From Tragulus kanchil (Eukaryota > Chordata > Mammalia > Artiodactyla > Tragulidae), in contig JAIOJX010000004.1 of assembly GCA_022376925.1 (NCBI GenBank), positions 1,488,001-1,552,000 on the forward strand: DNA of 64,000 nt, written 5' to 3'. Positions 22,670-35,050 of this stretch are shown in pieces. The notes under the pieces are model-generated. The model was not told the DNA's origin and ran no database searches. It saw only the letters and a list, made by a program, of their open reading frames with translations. Both the position numbers and the translations under genes were made by a program. The first letter of the stretch is position 1; each line of letters begins with the position of its first letter.

Positions 22670-23165
22670 AATCTAAAAGTTGAGAGTTATGTTTTATTCT
22701 GTGGGAATTTTTAGGACTTCAAGCCTGGAAGGCAGTATGTCAAGTAACTCTGAGAGAACTGCTCTGAGGAGGTAAGGGGAGGAGCCAGGTTATGTTGTTC
22801 ATAAAACCTTATGTTTTACAACAAAAGGCAGGTACTCTGAACATCAAAAGATAATTGTTAAAGAAAACCAAATATCCCATGTTAAGGAATTCAGCACTTT
22901 TCTATGTCTGGAAAGATGAAGGAATCTGGGCTCACTGAAATCATTCCTTTGATACGCACCTCATCTATCTGGTGCCAGTATCCTGTTTCCACATCCTGAG
23001 CTTCCTTAGGCTTACCATAGGGAGTAGCTGCAGTCTGATGACTGCTAGATGACAGGGGTTCTTTTTTTCCTGGTTCCCTCAGGGCTCACCAGCTCACCAT
23101 CCATGGTGGTTGCAATTGCAAGTGACTGTGACAGCACTTGTTTACTGAGACGGCAGGAAATATTT
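22670..23165. mobile_element. Ruminant LTR-like dispersed repeat
   Basis: GAGAGTTATGTTTTATTCTG, TCAAGCCTGGAAGGCAG, GGGGAGGAGCCAGGTTAT, GAACATCAAAAGATAATTG and GGTGCCAGTATCCTG resemble, from memory, a bovine endogenous-retrovirus LTR family (BTLTR1-type). No retroviral coding sequence is adjacent. The family name is tentative. Confidence 0.45.
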
Positions 23166-24529
23166 CACTTCTCAGTTCTTTCCTATTCCTTTACACCAGA
23201 TATGAGAAATAATTTCTAAATCTTATTTGGACCTTACTTACTCCACACTCCAGCATACTCAAAAAAAAAAAGTTTTAAAAATCTCTTTCCAATTTAAATG
23301 ATATAAATTCTAAAAATGATACCAATCATTTACAGCAATTAAATCCATAAAGCTGTGGGTTGTATGCATTAGACTAGTGACACACTTATTTATTGCTATG
23401 ACTAATAGTCATTGCAACATTATGTTTTTATCTTTCCAAGTTAGTTAAAAATATAGTGCAAAATATCAGTTGCTTCAGACACCAATCTGCAGCCTACAGA
23501 CTTCCGATTAAAGTGTGTGGCTGGAAATCAATCACAGTGTACGGCATTTGGGCTTCTATTACAAGCTAGAGCAGCAAATGAGGACAGAGTCATTAAGCAA
23601 ATGCTAATGAGCTGTCTCACAATGCAAGAACAAGAATGTTCTTGTATGTTCTTATATGTTCTTGTATATTCTCAAATGTTCTTGAACAAGTATGGATTGT
23701 AGTTATTTGAAACCCATTTTAAGTGACAAGTACTGTGTATAACAATGTGCTTGTAAAAGCCATAGGACATGGTGATAAATGGCCTACAACACATCTCTGA
23801 ATGTGTCCCTGGAAACTCTTTTTTTTTTTTTCCATTGAAATGGTACAATTACACCTAACTCGTTAAAAAATAATCCTAAATCAACATTCTGAAACAAAAG
23901 GCTTAAATTCAGCCATTTCCTTATGTCAGTTCTAGATTGGTTCCCACTGTATACTGTTCAAAGTCCAATTCTCACCCAGACATTCAAAGCTCTTGACTAA
24001 ATGTTACTGGAGGCAGAGAAAGGTTCATCTGAGATTACTTAAGTATCCATCAAGCTTGAATCCAGTGAACTCTGAGTGGATTCTGAGAAAACAGTGGAAC
24101 CAGGAAAAATGTAGGTGGAATAAGACCATCAGAAGGAATGAGAAAATGAGGGAAAACAGATTTGGGTGGGGAGAGAAGGGGAATGAAACAATGGAATACA
24201 AAGGTGATACTGAGAAGGCTTGGAGTTATGATCAGAATAAGTTAAATAAGTGAAGGTTAGTGGTCAAGGAAATCATCAACCATATAACTTGGCATTTTAA
24301 AAAGTGACTTGGCACAGAGCTGGTACTAAATAAGCATTTCCTTAATAGTTTCTAACTGAAGTTTCTTCTACTTAAAATAAGTCTGCTCTTCAGCAGTGTG
24401 GCCAGCCTGGTAGCTTTCCTTTTGGTAACAAAATTCCTACTGAATGGTAGAATGAATCTGTCAACTACAAATTGACACTTACCAATTGCATTGCCAGTGA
24501 CTGAACAGGGCATTTGTCATCCACCACCG
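23166..24529. other. unique DNA, nothing recognised
   Basis: Apart from the short minisatellite at 23628-23690 and a poly-T run at 23819-23832, no gene or named repeat could be supported. Confidence 0.5.
23628..23690. repeat. Short minisatellite of ATGTTCTTGT-like units
   Basis: About five imperfect units of ten to eleven bases (ATGTTCTTGT, ATGTTCTTAT, ATGTTCTTGT, ATATTCTCAA, ATGTTCTTGA). CAAGAACAAGAATGTTCTTG at its left edge forms a small inverted repeat. Confidence 0.75.
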
Positions 24530-24725
24530 TGGAGACTGAGCCCTGCGCTGTGGCAGCTGCTGACCCTCAACACCTGCTGAGGGAGTTCAGGGTGGAGGGA
24601 GACGCTCTGTGCTCCAGAGGATCTGGTAGGACAGGTCTTCAGACAGGCAGATGTTTTTAGGAACAGATTGTATGATCTCAATCCTTACATTTTAATTTCC
24701 TTATGAAGGAAAATCACCCCAGAGC
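24530..24725. other. Locally GC-rich segment, unresolved
   Basis: A GC-rich stretch in AT-rich surroundings (GAGCCCTGCGCTGTGGCAGC, CACCTGCTGAGGGAGTTCAG). It looks like part of a dispersed ruminant repeat, possibly LTR-derived, but I cannot name it. No open frame of note. Confidence 0.3.
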
Positions 24726-25247
24726 AAAACAAGGGACTATGTATAAGAATGAGGAACAATAGGAAGGCTAAATATATGCATAAATCTAAATTATTTTTTA
24801 TGTACATTAGTACATAATATGGCATTTATGCAGAGTTAGCATGCAAAACATAAAACAAAGGAATAAATAAGTGGAAAAATATTTAAGAATCTAGGGTTGT
24901 CTGAGAAATCATGAGTACAAATTTAGTGTCAGCTATAATAACACATTAACACATATTTTAATCTCTATAGTAATGACTAAAAGGATGTACATATAAAAAG
25001 CTAATAAAGATAATGAAATAATAAAAGCAAAGTGTTTGTCCAAAATGAGGCAGAAAACAGTCATAAAATAGATAGAACAACTAGAAAAAAGTTGATACAA
25101 TAGACACAAACTCAAATATGTTGGAATGTAAATAGTTTAAATACACCAGTAAAAAGGAAAAGATAGACTGGATTTAAAAATACATGCTGCTTATAGTATA
25201 GTTTAAGAACACAAGTAAAATATAAACATAAATATTGGTATAAATAG

Positions 25248-25469
25248 AGTTGAGCCTTGAATGACAAAGCATGAGTTGTGTGGCTCCACGTACATGTGAC
25301 TTTTTTCTATAGTAAATGCAATGATCCACAGCTGGCTCAGTCCACAGATGTGGAACAGGGGATGCAGACAAACCAAGTATACTGAGGGCCAGCTGTAAAT
25401 TATACACAAATTTTCCATTGCAGGGAGGGTAAGCATTCCTAACCCCTACCCTGTTCAGGGGTCAAACTG
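25248..25469 (+). mobile_element. Tigger-type MER8-like DNA transposon
   Basis: GTTGAGCCTTGAATGAC at the left and GTTCAGGGGTCAAACTG at the right form terminal inverted repeats of the TTGACCCTTGAACAAC type. Internal TATACTGAGGGCCAGCTGTA and the ACCCCTACC near the end also fit. The element is non-autonomous and sits inside the old L1. Confidence 0.7.
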
Positions 25470-26527
25470 TATATACATACATATATATCCACATGCACAT
25501 ATATACATGATATTACCTAAAAGTAAACTGGCATAGTTATTATAATATCAGAACAGATAAAGCTAGAAGCATTTCAGAGGTAAAAAGGAAGATATAAAAT
25601 TATGTCAGTTCATCAAGATATATTTATGCCAAATTTTTACTTATGTAGTATATCTTCAAAACATGTACAGAAAAGAAAAGAGATAAAACTAAAAGGCAAA
25701 ACAGATATATCCATAATCAGAATGGGAGACATGAATGCTCTCTTCTTATGAACTTGTTGCAAAAAACAGACCAAAAAAATTAGTAAAGATGGAGAATCTG
25801 GATTAACAGATGTGGCCTAATTGGCACATAGAACACTGTACTCAACAATGACAGAATATTTTTTTTCCAAATACACATGGAAATTTATCAAATCTGACCA
25901 TATGATGATCAGAAGCATATCTCAAGAAATTTTTGAAAAATTAAAACATTCAGAGTAATTCCCTGACTACAGGGGAATTGAGCTAGAAATGAGCAGCAAA
26001 ATAATTAGAAGGTCTTTTAAAATACTTGGAAATCAAGCAGCACATCTGTAAATAAACCATGGGTCACCAAAGGGATCAAAATGGGAGCGGAAAATATTTT
26101 GAACTAAAAAAAATTAAAATGTGACTTACTAATACTTGTGAGATATAAATAAAGAGGGGCTTAGAGGTAAAGTTATAACCTTAAAATATATTGTAAAAAA
26201 CATTTATTCATAACATAATAAAAATAAATAAAAACTTAAGCAATTTAAATATTTACCTAAGAAGTTAGAAAAACAAGAGCAAGGTAAAGAAAGTAGAATC
26301 CCAAAGAAAGCATAATGATGAAAACAGGAAAAGTTAAAGCAGAAATTAATTAAATTAAAACAAACAATGCAGAAAATTAACAAACCCAGACTTCCTTCTT
26401 TGAAAAGACTAATAAAATTGATCAAAGACAAATATTATTAAAAAATGTTTAAAGAGAGAAAGAAGGCATCAGTTATTAGTATCAGAAATAAAATATGAAA
26501 AATATTAGAGATTCTATATACATTACA

Positions 26528-26735
26528 TTTGTTCAAATGGTTCAGATGGTAAAGAATCCATCTGCAATGCAGGAAACCCTAGTTTGATCCTTGGGTCAGT
26601 AAGATCTCCTAGAGAAGGGAATGGCTCCCCACTCCAATATTCTTGCCTGGAGAAATCCACGGACAGGTGCCTGGCAGACTACAGTCCTTGGGATTACAGA
26701 GTCAGACACAACTGAGTCACTAATACTCAAAGATA
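26528..26735 (+). mobile_element. Bov-tA type SINE inside L1
   Basis: AAATGGTTCAGATGGTAAAG, CATCTGCAATGCAGGAAAC, ATATTCTTGCCTGGAG and GACTACAGTCCTTGGG mark the SINE. L1 ORF2 sequence continues on both sides. Its last third is repeated at about 27743-27825 through duplication 6. Confidence 0.87.
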
Positions 26736-28821
26736 ATAAAAGGATAATATGAACAACTTAGTATTAATAAATTTAAAATGTAAGTGAAATGGACAAATCA
26801 TAATTGACTCAATAAGAAACTGTAACAATCTAAATGTCCCATGTCTATTAAAGAAAATTGAATCTCTAACCAGAAATCTTTTCACAAAATCTCTAGGACC
26901 AGAAAACTTCACAGTTAAATTCTTTCAAACATTTATGAAATGAGTAACACTAATCTTACACAAAAAATCTTCTAGAAAATAAAGACCAGAATGAATTTGG
27001 TACCAAAATTTAAAAGGACATTACCATAAGGATAATTAATTATAGGCCAACTTAACTCCTAAATACATATTAAAAACTCCTAAATGAAAGATTAACAAAA
27101 TGAATGCAACAGTATCTAAAACAACAAGTTAGAGTTTATTATAGTAATGAATCAATGCAATTATTCCATTAATAAAGAACATGTATATCATCATCTCAGA
27201 AAAATCATTTGAGAAAATCTGACATGTATTTTTAATTAAAAAAAACTATTAGCAAACTAGAGATAGATGAAATTTTCCTTAATCTAAAAGACTATCATAT
27301 AAAGATATTATGCACCATACACTATACTTAATAAGGAAATAGTGAAAGCTTTTCTATAGGATCAAAAGGGCAAAGATGTTTACTTTCACCATGTCTATTC
27401 AATGGTGTGCTGGAGGTCCTAGCTAACATAAGAAGGTAAGAAAATAAAACACAAATACAGTGATGAAAGAAGCAAAACTGTCATTATTTGCAAAGAAATC
27501 TGATTTTGTATATATATATAATCCAAAACACTATGAAAAAATTGCTAGAATTAAAGAATTAAGCAACTTTGCTAGATACGAGGTCAATTAAAAAGTAAAT
27601 TTTATTTCTACGTAACAGCAACAAAATAATCAGCTAAGGAAATTTTAACTGATGCTGTTTACAGATACACAATCGTACCTTAAATATCTTGAACTACAGT
27701 AATTTAGAGTGTGGTATTGGCATAAGAATAAAAAAACAAATAAAATCCACGGACAGGTGCCTGGCAGACTACAGTCCTTGGGATTACAGAGTCAGACACA
27801 ACTGAGTCACTAATACTCAAAGATAATAAAAGGATAATATGAACAACTTAGTATTAATAAATTTAAAATGTAAGTGAAATGGACAAATCATAATTGACTC
27901 AATAAGAAACTGTAACAATCTAAATGTCCCATGTCTATTAAAGAAAATTGAATCTCTAACCAGAAATCTTTTCACAAAATCTCTAGGACCAGAAAACTTC
28001 ACAGTTAAATTCTTTCAAACATTTATGAAATGAGTAACACTAATCTTACACAAAAAATCTTCTAGAAAATAAAGACCAGAATGAATTTGGTACCAAAATT
28101 TAAAAGGACATTACCATAAGGATAATTAATTATAGGCCAACTTAACTCCTAAATACATTTTAAAAAACTCCTAAATGAAAGATTAACAAAATGAATGCAA
28201 CAGTATCTAAAACAACAAGTTAGAGTTTATTATAGTAATGAATCAATGCAATTATTCCATTAATAAAGAACATGTATATCATCATCTCAGAAAAATCATT
28301 TGAGAAAATCTGACATGTACTTTTAATTAAAAAAAACTATTAGCAAACTAGAGATAGATGAAATTTTCCTTAATCTAAAAGACTATCATATAAAGATATT
28401 ATGCACCATACACTATACTTAATAAGGAAATAGTGAAAGCTTTTCTATAGGATCAAAAGGGCAAAGATGTTTACTTTCACCATGTCTATTCAATGGTGTG
28501 CTGGAGGTCCTAGCTAACATAAGAAGGTAAGAAAATAAAACACAAATACAGTGATGAAAGAAGCAAAACTGTCATTATTTGCAAAGAAATCTGATTTTGT
28601 ATATATATATAATCCAAAACACTATGAAAAAATTGCTAGAATTAAAGAATTAAGCAACTTTGCTAGATACGAGGTCAATTAAAAAGTAAATTTTATTTCT
28701 ACGTAACAGCAACAAAATAATCAGCTAAGGAAATTTTAACTGATGCTGTTTACAGATACACAATCGTACCTTAAATATCTTGAACTACAGTAATTTAGAG
28801 TGTGGTATTGGCATAAGAATA
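26653..28821. repeat. Tandem duplication 6 (about 1.08-kb unit)
   Basis: Copy 1 is 26653 to about 27731 and copy 2 is 27743-28821, offset 1090. The left boundary falls in the middle of a SINE and the right in the middle of L1 ORF2, so neither element explains it. Rare differences include CATGTATTTTTAATT against CATGTACTTTTAATT. The 11-base spacer is A-rich. Confidence 0.95.
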
Positions 28822-30412
28822 GACCTAGAAACCAAAGAACACAATAAAGTCCAGAAACAGACCTGAGTATAATCATCACTGACATAGAAATACTGAGTGT
28901 AATAGGGGAAAAGGTATTTTTAATAAATAGTGCTGGGTAAATTAAATATATTGAAAAAACTCATTTTAGTTTTTGCCACGTGTCATATAAAAACTGAGTC
29001 CTACATGGACTATAAATCTGAACATAAATAACAAAGTAACAAAGTTTCTAAAAAACCTTTTCAGGGTATATCTTATTGACCTTGAGGTAACCAAAGATTC
29101 CTTAGGATATAAAAACGTACTAACCATAAAAAAAGTTATTGATAAATTGGGTTGCATTTTTTAAGAAATTTTGTTCATTGAAAGTCTGTAGAGCATTAAT
29201 CATCAAAGCCTAAAACTGTAAACAACTTACTCAACAGTAAAATAAATTGTACATTGAACCATACACTCAATACAATGGAATTCTTAAGAATGGAAGCCTT
29301 GAGAATGAACTAATGATTTCTACAACCAACAAAACGAATAAACATATACATATCTCAAAAACATAATAAGGAGTAAAAAAAATACAGAATCTAGATTCCA
29401 TTTATATGAAATTCAAATCTAATTTATGATGGCAGATGGTGGGACAATGGATACATTTGATGGGGAATGGAGGTGATTGGGTTTCTGGTGTAGGAAATGT
29501 ATATCTTGATCTGGGTGTGACTTATGTGACTTTTCATCTGAAAAAATTTATCAAGGTGTATCCACATTTCTGGGTACATTTTATAATTCAATAAAAATTT
29601 TACTTAAAAATAATTAACCCCATTTGTTTTCCTCATCAGACTCTTCCTCAATCTGTTTTCTCTTATGTAAGTCATTTCCTAGTCCTCTTGGTATCTTCCT
29701 TTGATTTTATAATCCAATTTTCATTTGAAAGGATTCCAGAAACACCTTTATCAAAACTGACATCTTAACAAGATAATAATGCCACTTATATAATATAGAA
29801 GGTTACAAATACAGAGTACTTCATCCCTGATTTAGCTGCAACTGTTGTAAAAACAGTAAAATCACAGTGTAGCTGTTCCTAGAATAACATTTTTTTCTAC
29901 CACTTTTAACCCTAACCCTGGCCAGCTAGATAGAAAGACAGAGAAGATGGCTGGCTACCTAGCACATTAGGAACAAAAGCATTTTGCAAACTGTAAGTCA
30001 TTATATAAGGTAAGATATAACTGTAGTCATTGTATTTCATAGCTCAGGCAATATAGAAACTCATGGGCATATATCGTATAGCCACAATAAAGGGTGTCAG
30101 CTCAGCTAGGTCTTAGGGCCAACTGGGCCCTAGGAATTTAAAGTGACCAGGACACATTTCTGTGTGTTCTCTTGGTATCTCTGCTTTTCTCCAAAGGTCT
30201 GGGTCTTTCTCTGCTACTGTGAATTACATTTCCTTAAATAAGGGACACAAGTGTCTGAGAGCTCCTCATACTCCTATGAAGGAAAGCAACGTACATACTC
30301 GAGCCTGTACATAATGATGGTTAAAAACCAGCTTTTAAGGTATTGTAGGCTTTATTATAATTTGTGTATGTGATGCTATAGCTTAAGCCTGTATAAAATA
30401 ATTAGTGATGGT

Positions 30413-30434
30413 ATTCTCTCTCTCTCTCTCTCTG
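30413..30434. repeat. (CT)n microsatellite
   Basis: About ten CT units; the second copy near 31541-31562 is two bases longer. Confidence 0.85.
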
Positions 30435-30551
30435 TATGTATATACATACCTATCTTTATATATACATATATACACACAGGGGGTCTATAACTCAGTTGTC
30501 ACCTCCGTGGATTAACCTCATATAAAAAACAATAGCATGTTGGAAGTATGC

Positions 30552-30843
30552 AACTTTTTTTTTTAAAGCTTTTTTCTTTTTTTGGCCACTTCTATTAGTC
30601 TTTCATTTCCATCTTTGTTCTTTGGTCTGTGTGGCCATCCCATCACAGTGGCCTTTCTTGCTGCAAAACACTGGCTCTGGGCACATGCACTCCAGAGCAC
30701 AACTCCAGAGCTCTGGCTTGGTTATTGGACACTTCAGTCCAGCTGCTCCACGACACGTGGAATCTTCCCAAGCCCGGGATCAAACTGGCACCCCCTGCAC
30801 TGCAAGGCAGTGTCTTTACCTATTGGACAACCAGGGAAGCCCT
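30552..30843 (-). mobile_element. CHR-type SINE, reverse
   Basis: Plus strand starts with a T-rich tail, then GGCCACTTCTATTAGTC, CACTGGCTCTGGGCACATG, CCAGAGCTCTGGCTTGG, GGAATCTTCCCAAGCCC, CACTGCAAGGCAGTG and ACAACCAGGGAAGCCC: a reverse CHR SINE. AAGTATGCAACTTTT before it and AAGTATTCAACTTTT after it form a target-site duplication with one change. Confidence 0.92.
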
Positions 30844-31679
30844 GTAAGTATTCAACTTTTAGTTGAAGGATGTGGATACTCTGTAGCTATAAAGTCTACT
30901 TTTTAGTTTGAAGGAATTGTGGATACTCTTGTAAAACTTATGAGAATGTCACAGTGTATCATCCCTGATTTAGCTGCAACTGTTGTAAACAGTAAAATCA
31001 CAGTGTAGAATAACATTTTTTTCTACCACTTTTAACCCTAACCCTGGCCAGCTAGATAGAAAGACAGAGAAGATGGCTGGCTACCTAGCACATTAGGAAC
31101 AAAAGCATTTTGCAAACTGTAAGTCATTATATAAGGTAAGATATAACTGTAGTCATTGTATTTCATAGCTCAGGCAATATAGAAACTCATGGGCATATAT
31201 CGTATAGCCACAATAAAGGGTGTCAGCTCAGCTAGGTCTTAGGGCCAACTGGGCCCTAGGAATTTAAAGTGACCAGGACACATTTCTGTGTGTTCTCTTG
31301 GTATCTCTGCTTTTCTCCAAAGGTCTGGGTCTTTCTCTGCTACTGTGAATTACATTTCCTTAAATAAGGGACACAAGTGTCTGAGAGCTCCTCATACTCC
31401 TATGAAGGAAAGCAACGTACATACTCGAGCCTGTACATAATGATGGTTAAAAACCAGCTTTTAAGGTATTGTAGGCTTTATTATAATTTGTGTATGTGAT
31501 GCTATAGCTTAAGCCTGTATAAAATAATTAGTGATGGTATTCTCTCTCTCTCTCTCTCTCTGTATGTATATACATACCTATCTTTATATATACATATATA
31601 CACACAGGGGGTCTATAACTCAGTTGTCACCTCCGTGGATTAACCTCATATAAAAAACAATAGCATGTTGGAAGTATGC

Positions 31680-31971
31680 AACTTTTTTTTTTAAAGCTTT
31701 TTTCTTTTTTTGGCCACTTCTATTAGTCTTTCATTTCCATCTTTGTTCTTTGGTCTGTGTGGCCATCCCATCACAGTGGCCTTTCTTGCTGCAAAACACT
31801 GGCTCTGGGCACATGCACTCCAGAGCACAACTCCAGAGCTCTGGCTTGGTTATTGGACACTTCAGTCCAGCTGCTCCACGACACGTGGAATCTTCCCAAG
31901 CCCGGGATCAAACTGGCACCCCCTGCACTGCAAGGCAGTGTCTTTACCTATTGGACAACCAGGGAAGCCCT
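31680..31971 (-). mobile_element. CHR SINE, second copy via duplication 7
   Basis: Same element and flanks as 30552-30843 at offset 1128. Confidence 0.92.
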
Positions 31972-32159
31972 GTAAGTATTCAACTTTTAGTTGAAGGATG
32001 TGGATACTCTGTAGCTATAAAGTCTACTTGGTAATGTTTCTATGCCCTTCTCACTTGAGCAAATGCTACAGTAAACCATTTCTGAAGAATAAACACAGTC
32101 TTGTCTCAGTTAAATCTTATTCATTATAGGAGAAGTAAAAAGGCATTCTAGGGAAAAGT

Positions 32160-32340
32160 ACTAACTTTGGAATCAGCTTGATCTGGACTGATGTCTAATT
32201 CTATCCCTTACTCTTCTGAGAAGTTGATTCATCTCTAAGCATTCAATTCCTCATTTGTAAACTGAAATAAAATACCTATGTTCGTAACACAGTACCTAGG
32301 CATATGATATTTGCTTCTTTTCTGTTTTCTCAGAATATCA
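32160..32340 (+). mobile_element. MIR SINE, sense
   Basis: AACTTTGGAATCAGCTTGAT, TAATTCTATCCCTTACTC, TTCCTCATTTGTAAACTGAA and CAGTACCTAGGCATATGAT follow MIR order. Confidence 0.75.
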
Positions 32341-32919
32341 CACAAATGATGATAGTCAGCACAGACTAGACTAGACAATCTGAGATAGTTTTGACACTGA
32401 CCTGGCCTGCCCAGTTCTCTATTAGAGGAAGCAATAATGAATGTTGTACAAGGGCCATAACCGAGTGAAGATATTAATAGTTGAGGGAAATAAAATTAGT
32501 CCTTTTTGACGGGTCCTTGTTAATTTTACATTCCTCTCTGTAGTATCTTTTCCCCATTCTTCCCCTAACAGGGCCTTAAATCATCTTTGACAAATTTCTC
32601 CACCCCTATTCACAGAACAAGTAGCTTGGGAGAGGGAGGGGCACCACTTGCCTCTATAGATAAAGCATGTGACTCAAGCCCAGCCAATCAGAGAACCAGA
32701 TTTCTCTGGCAACAGTGATTGGTTCATCATCATGCACATTGTCTAAGTTGGTCCATTCATAAGAATAAGGATACAGATACAGGTACTACCAAGAGAGTAT
32801 TTCCTTCTTACTGTGGTTTGAACATAAACAAATCATGGTCTAAGCCCCACCTTACTCAGTGACTAGTTTTAGGTGAGTTAATGTAGAAATGAAAAATTGA
32901 ACTTATTTCTTTACAAAAT

Positions 32920-33097
32920 CAAAACACTGGCTCTGGGCACATGCACTCCAGAGCACAACTCCAGAGCTCTGGCTTGGTTATTGGACACTTCAGTCCAGCT
33001 GCTCCACGACACGTGGAATCTTCCCAAGCCCGGGATCAAACTGGCCCCCTGCCCGGCAAGGCAGTGTCTGTACCTCGTGGACAACCAGGGAAGCCCT
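32920..33097 (-). mobile_element. CHR SINE part, third version via duplication 8
   Basis: Starts abruptly inside the SINE at the junction and carries several changes in the B-box region not present in the other two versions. Confidence 0.85.
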
Positions 33098-33287
33098 GTA
33101 AGTATTCAACTTTTAGTTGAAGGATGTGGATACTCTGTAGCTATAAAGTCTACTTGGTAATGTTTCTATGCCCTTCTCACTTGAGCAAATGCTACAGTAA
33201 ACCATTTCTGAAGAATAAACACAGTCTTGTCTCAGTTAAATCTTATTCATTATAGGAGAAGTAAAAAGGCATTCTAGGGAAAAGTAC

Positions 33288-33466
33288 TAACTTTGGAATC
33301 AGCTTGATCTGGACTGATGTCTAATTCTATCCCTTACTCTTCTGAGAAGTTGATTCATCTCTAAGCATTCAATTCCTCATTTGTAAACTGAAATAAAATA
33401 CCTATGTTCGTAACACAGTACCTAGGCATATGATATTTGCTTCTTTTCTGTTTTCTCAGAATATCA
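33288..33466 (+). mobile_element. MIR SINE, second copy via duplication 8
   Basis: Same as 32160-32340 within the duplicated unit. Confidence 0.75.
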
Positions 33467-34390
33467 CACAAATGATGATAGTCAGCACAGACTAGACTAG
33501 ACAATCTGAGATAGTTTTGACACTGACCTGGCCTGCCCAGTTCTCTATTAGAGGAAGCAATAATGAATGTTGTACAAGGGCCATAACCGAGTGAAGATAT
33601 TAATAGTTGAGGGAAATAAAATTAGTCCTTTTTGACGGGTCCTTGTTAATTTTACATTCCTCTCTGTAGTATCTTTTCCCCATTCTTCCCCTAACAGGGC
33701 CTTAAATCATCTTTGACAAATTTCTCCACCCCTATTCACAGAACAAGTAGCTTGGGAGAGGGAGGGGCACCACTTGCCTCTATAGATAAAGCATGTGACT
33801 CAAGCCCAGCCAATCAGAGAACCAGATTTCTCTGGCAACAGTGATTGGTTCATCATCATGCACATTGTCTAAGTTGGTCCATTCATAAGAATAAGGATAC
33901 AGATACAGGTACTACCAAGAGAGTATTTCCTTCTTACTGTGTTTGAATACTTAGAACATAAAACATAAGTTCTATGGTCTAAGCCCCACCTTACTCAGTG
34001 ACTAGTTTTTAGGTGAGTTAATGTAGAAATGAAAAAAAATTGAACTTATTTCTTTAGACTTTCAAAGTTAACTTGGCAAAGTTTTACACTGCCAAGTCCC
34101 TGATCACTAGTGGATTCTAGTCAGAACACTGGAGAGTGAGAGCTAAGATCACAAACGGTCCATAAGTCTGTACACTGTATTAACTGCAACCAAAAACTTA
34201 GATAGTCTTGATCACAGTCCAAGATGTGGAGTCCACCCAAAACTATGATCTATATAGTCTTGTCTGGATGAAGAGCTATCTCACCAGAAAGCAACTATGG
34301 CTATTTGGTACCCAAAGTTTACCTTTGCACTTATGCAACTAATATTTATTGGTACACACTGTGCTAAGAATTCAAGTAAAACAAGATAGT

Positions 34391-34580
34391 TTCCCCCAAG
34401 ACAATTGTTTCATATTTTTCTCAAGGGAAGAAAGATGGTGATGTGGATTTACTGAAAGAGGGCATTGTTCGTTCCACAGTTGTATACTGTACTTTAACCC
34501 TTATAACTTAAGGAAATTTTAAGGATGATTTTTTTTTACTGTGTAAAAATGCACTGACCTTCATATATCTTAAGACCTTA
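34391..34580. repeat. 180-base segment shared with 36851 (about 3% diverged)
   Basis: TTCCCCCAAGACAATTG to GTAAAAATGCACTGACC recurs at 36851 with about five substitutions, a T-run change and a ten-base gap, in unrelated flanks. Through duplications 9 and 10 it appears four times in the window (also near 35553 and 38008). Confidence 0.85.
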
Positions 34581-34649
34581 TAGAAGAAACAAATAACTAG
34601 CAATTATCATATAAAATCATAGTACTATAATGAAGTATTGGGGAGACAC

Positions 34650-35050
34650 TTTGGAATGTTATCTAAGCTAGGTTTAGGTGGTCCACAAAACCTTCCTGGT
34701 GAAAGCAAAATCTAAGCTGAGACTTGGAGGATGTCCTGTAACTAACCAGGTGAAGAAATGGCAGAAAAGCCTCTCAGAAGCAAGAGAATTCAATATATGG
34801 AAAAAACAGAAGTACTTCACAGGGACTGAATGCAAGCAGTAAAGGGGAGAATGGTACAATGTGAGAGAGACAGACCAGCAGTCAGAGTGAAGAAATCATT
34901 AAAAGCCATGTTAAGAAATTTGAATCTAATCTGAGAACCACAGAAAACTGCTAAAGACTTTTAAGTAGGAAGCAGCATAACAAGCTTCATGTTTCAGAAA
35001 TATTCACTCCAGATGCAGTATGCAGAATGGATTGAAGGGAGGTGAGAGGA
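34650..35050. mobile_element. L2-like ancient LINE fragment
   Basis: AAGCTGAGACTTGGAGGATG, ATGGCAGAAAAGCCTCTCAG, ACAGGGACTGAATGCAAGCA, AAGCCATGTTAAGAAATTTG and GCAGAATGGATTGAAGGGAG follow a common mammalian L2 pattern, opposite in orientation to the piece at 17980. Second copy at about 35812-36212. Confidence 0.55.

Larger units (their letters stand above)
24950..29615 (+). mobile_element. Long old L1 (L1M-type), sense, decayed
   Basis: ORF2 landmarks appear in order: CAGTTCATCAAGATATATTT, GGGAGACATGAATGC, GAATTGAGCTAGAAATGAGC, AACTTCACAGTTAAATTCT, TTTCACCATGTCTATTCAA, GTGCTGGAGGTCCTAGCTAA, TGCTAGATACGAGGTCAATT, then a 3' UTR with TATATCTTGATCTGGGTGTG and an AATAAAAATTTT end near 29600. No intact frame remains. 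It contains a Tigger-like element, a BovA-family SINE and duplication 6, so its true length is about 1.09 kb shorter than drawn. Confidence 0.8.
29821..32028. repeat. Tandem duplication 7 (about 1.07-kb unit)
   Basis: Copy 1 is 29821-30900 and copy 2 is 30959-32028. Offset goes from 1138 to 1128 by losses near the start of copy 2 (GTGTAGCTGTTCCTAGAATA against GTGTAGAATA) and a CT-repeat change. The 58-base spacer (30901-30958) is itself a degraded echo of the last bases of the unit (TTTTAGTTTGAAGGAATTG against TTTTAGTTGAAGGATG). Confidence 0.93.
31792..34056. repeat. Tandem duplication 8 (about 1.13-kb unit)
   Basis: Copy 1 is 31792-32914 and copy 2 starts at 32920, offset 1128. Both sides of the junction are noisy. 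The end of copy 1 has GTGGTTTGAACATAAAC where copy 2 has GTGTTTGAATACTTAGAAC. The start of copy 2 has GGCCCCCTGCCCGGCAAGG where copy 1 has CACCCCCTGCACTGCAAGG. The body is clean. It chains with duplication 7, giving three versions of part of the CHR SINE. Confidence 0.93.

Noticed and set aside
24950..29615. An active L1 with coding capacity.
   Set aside because: Landmarks of ORF2 are present but the frames are broken throughout and the family type is old.
29905..29922. Telomere-like TAACCCTAACCCTGG.
   Set aside because: Only two units, repeated near 31036 through duplication 7; too short to mean an interstitial telomere.
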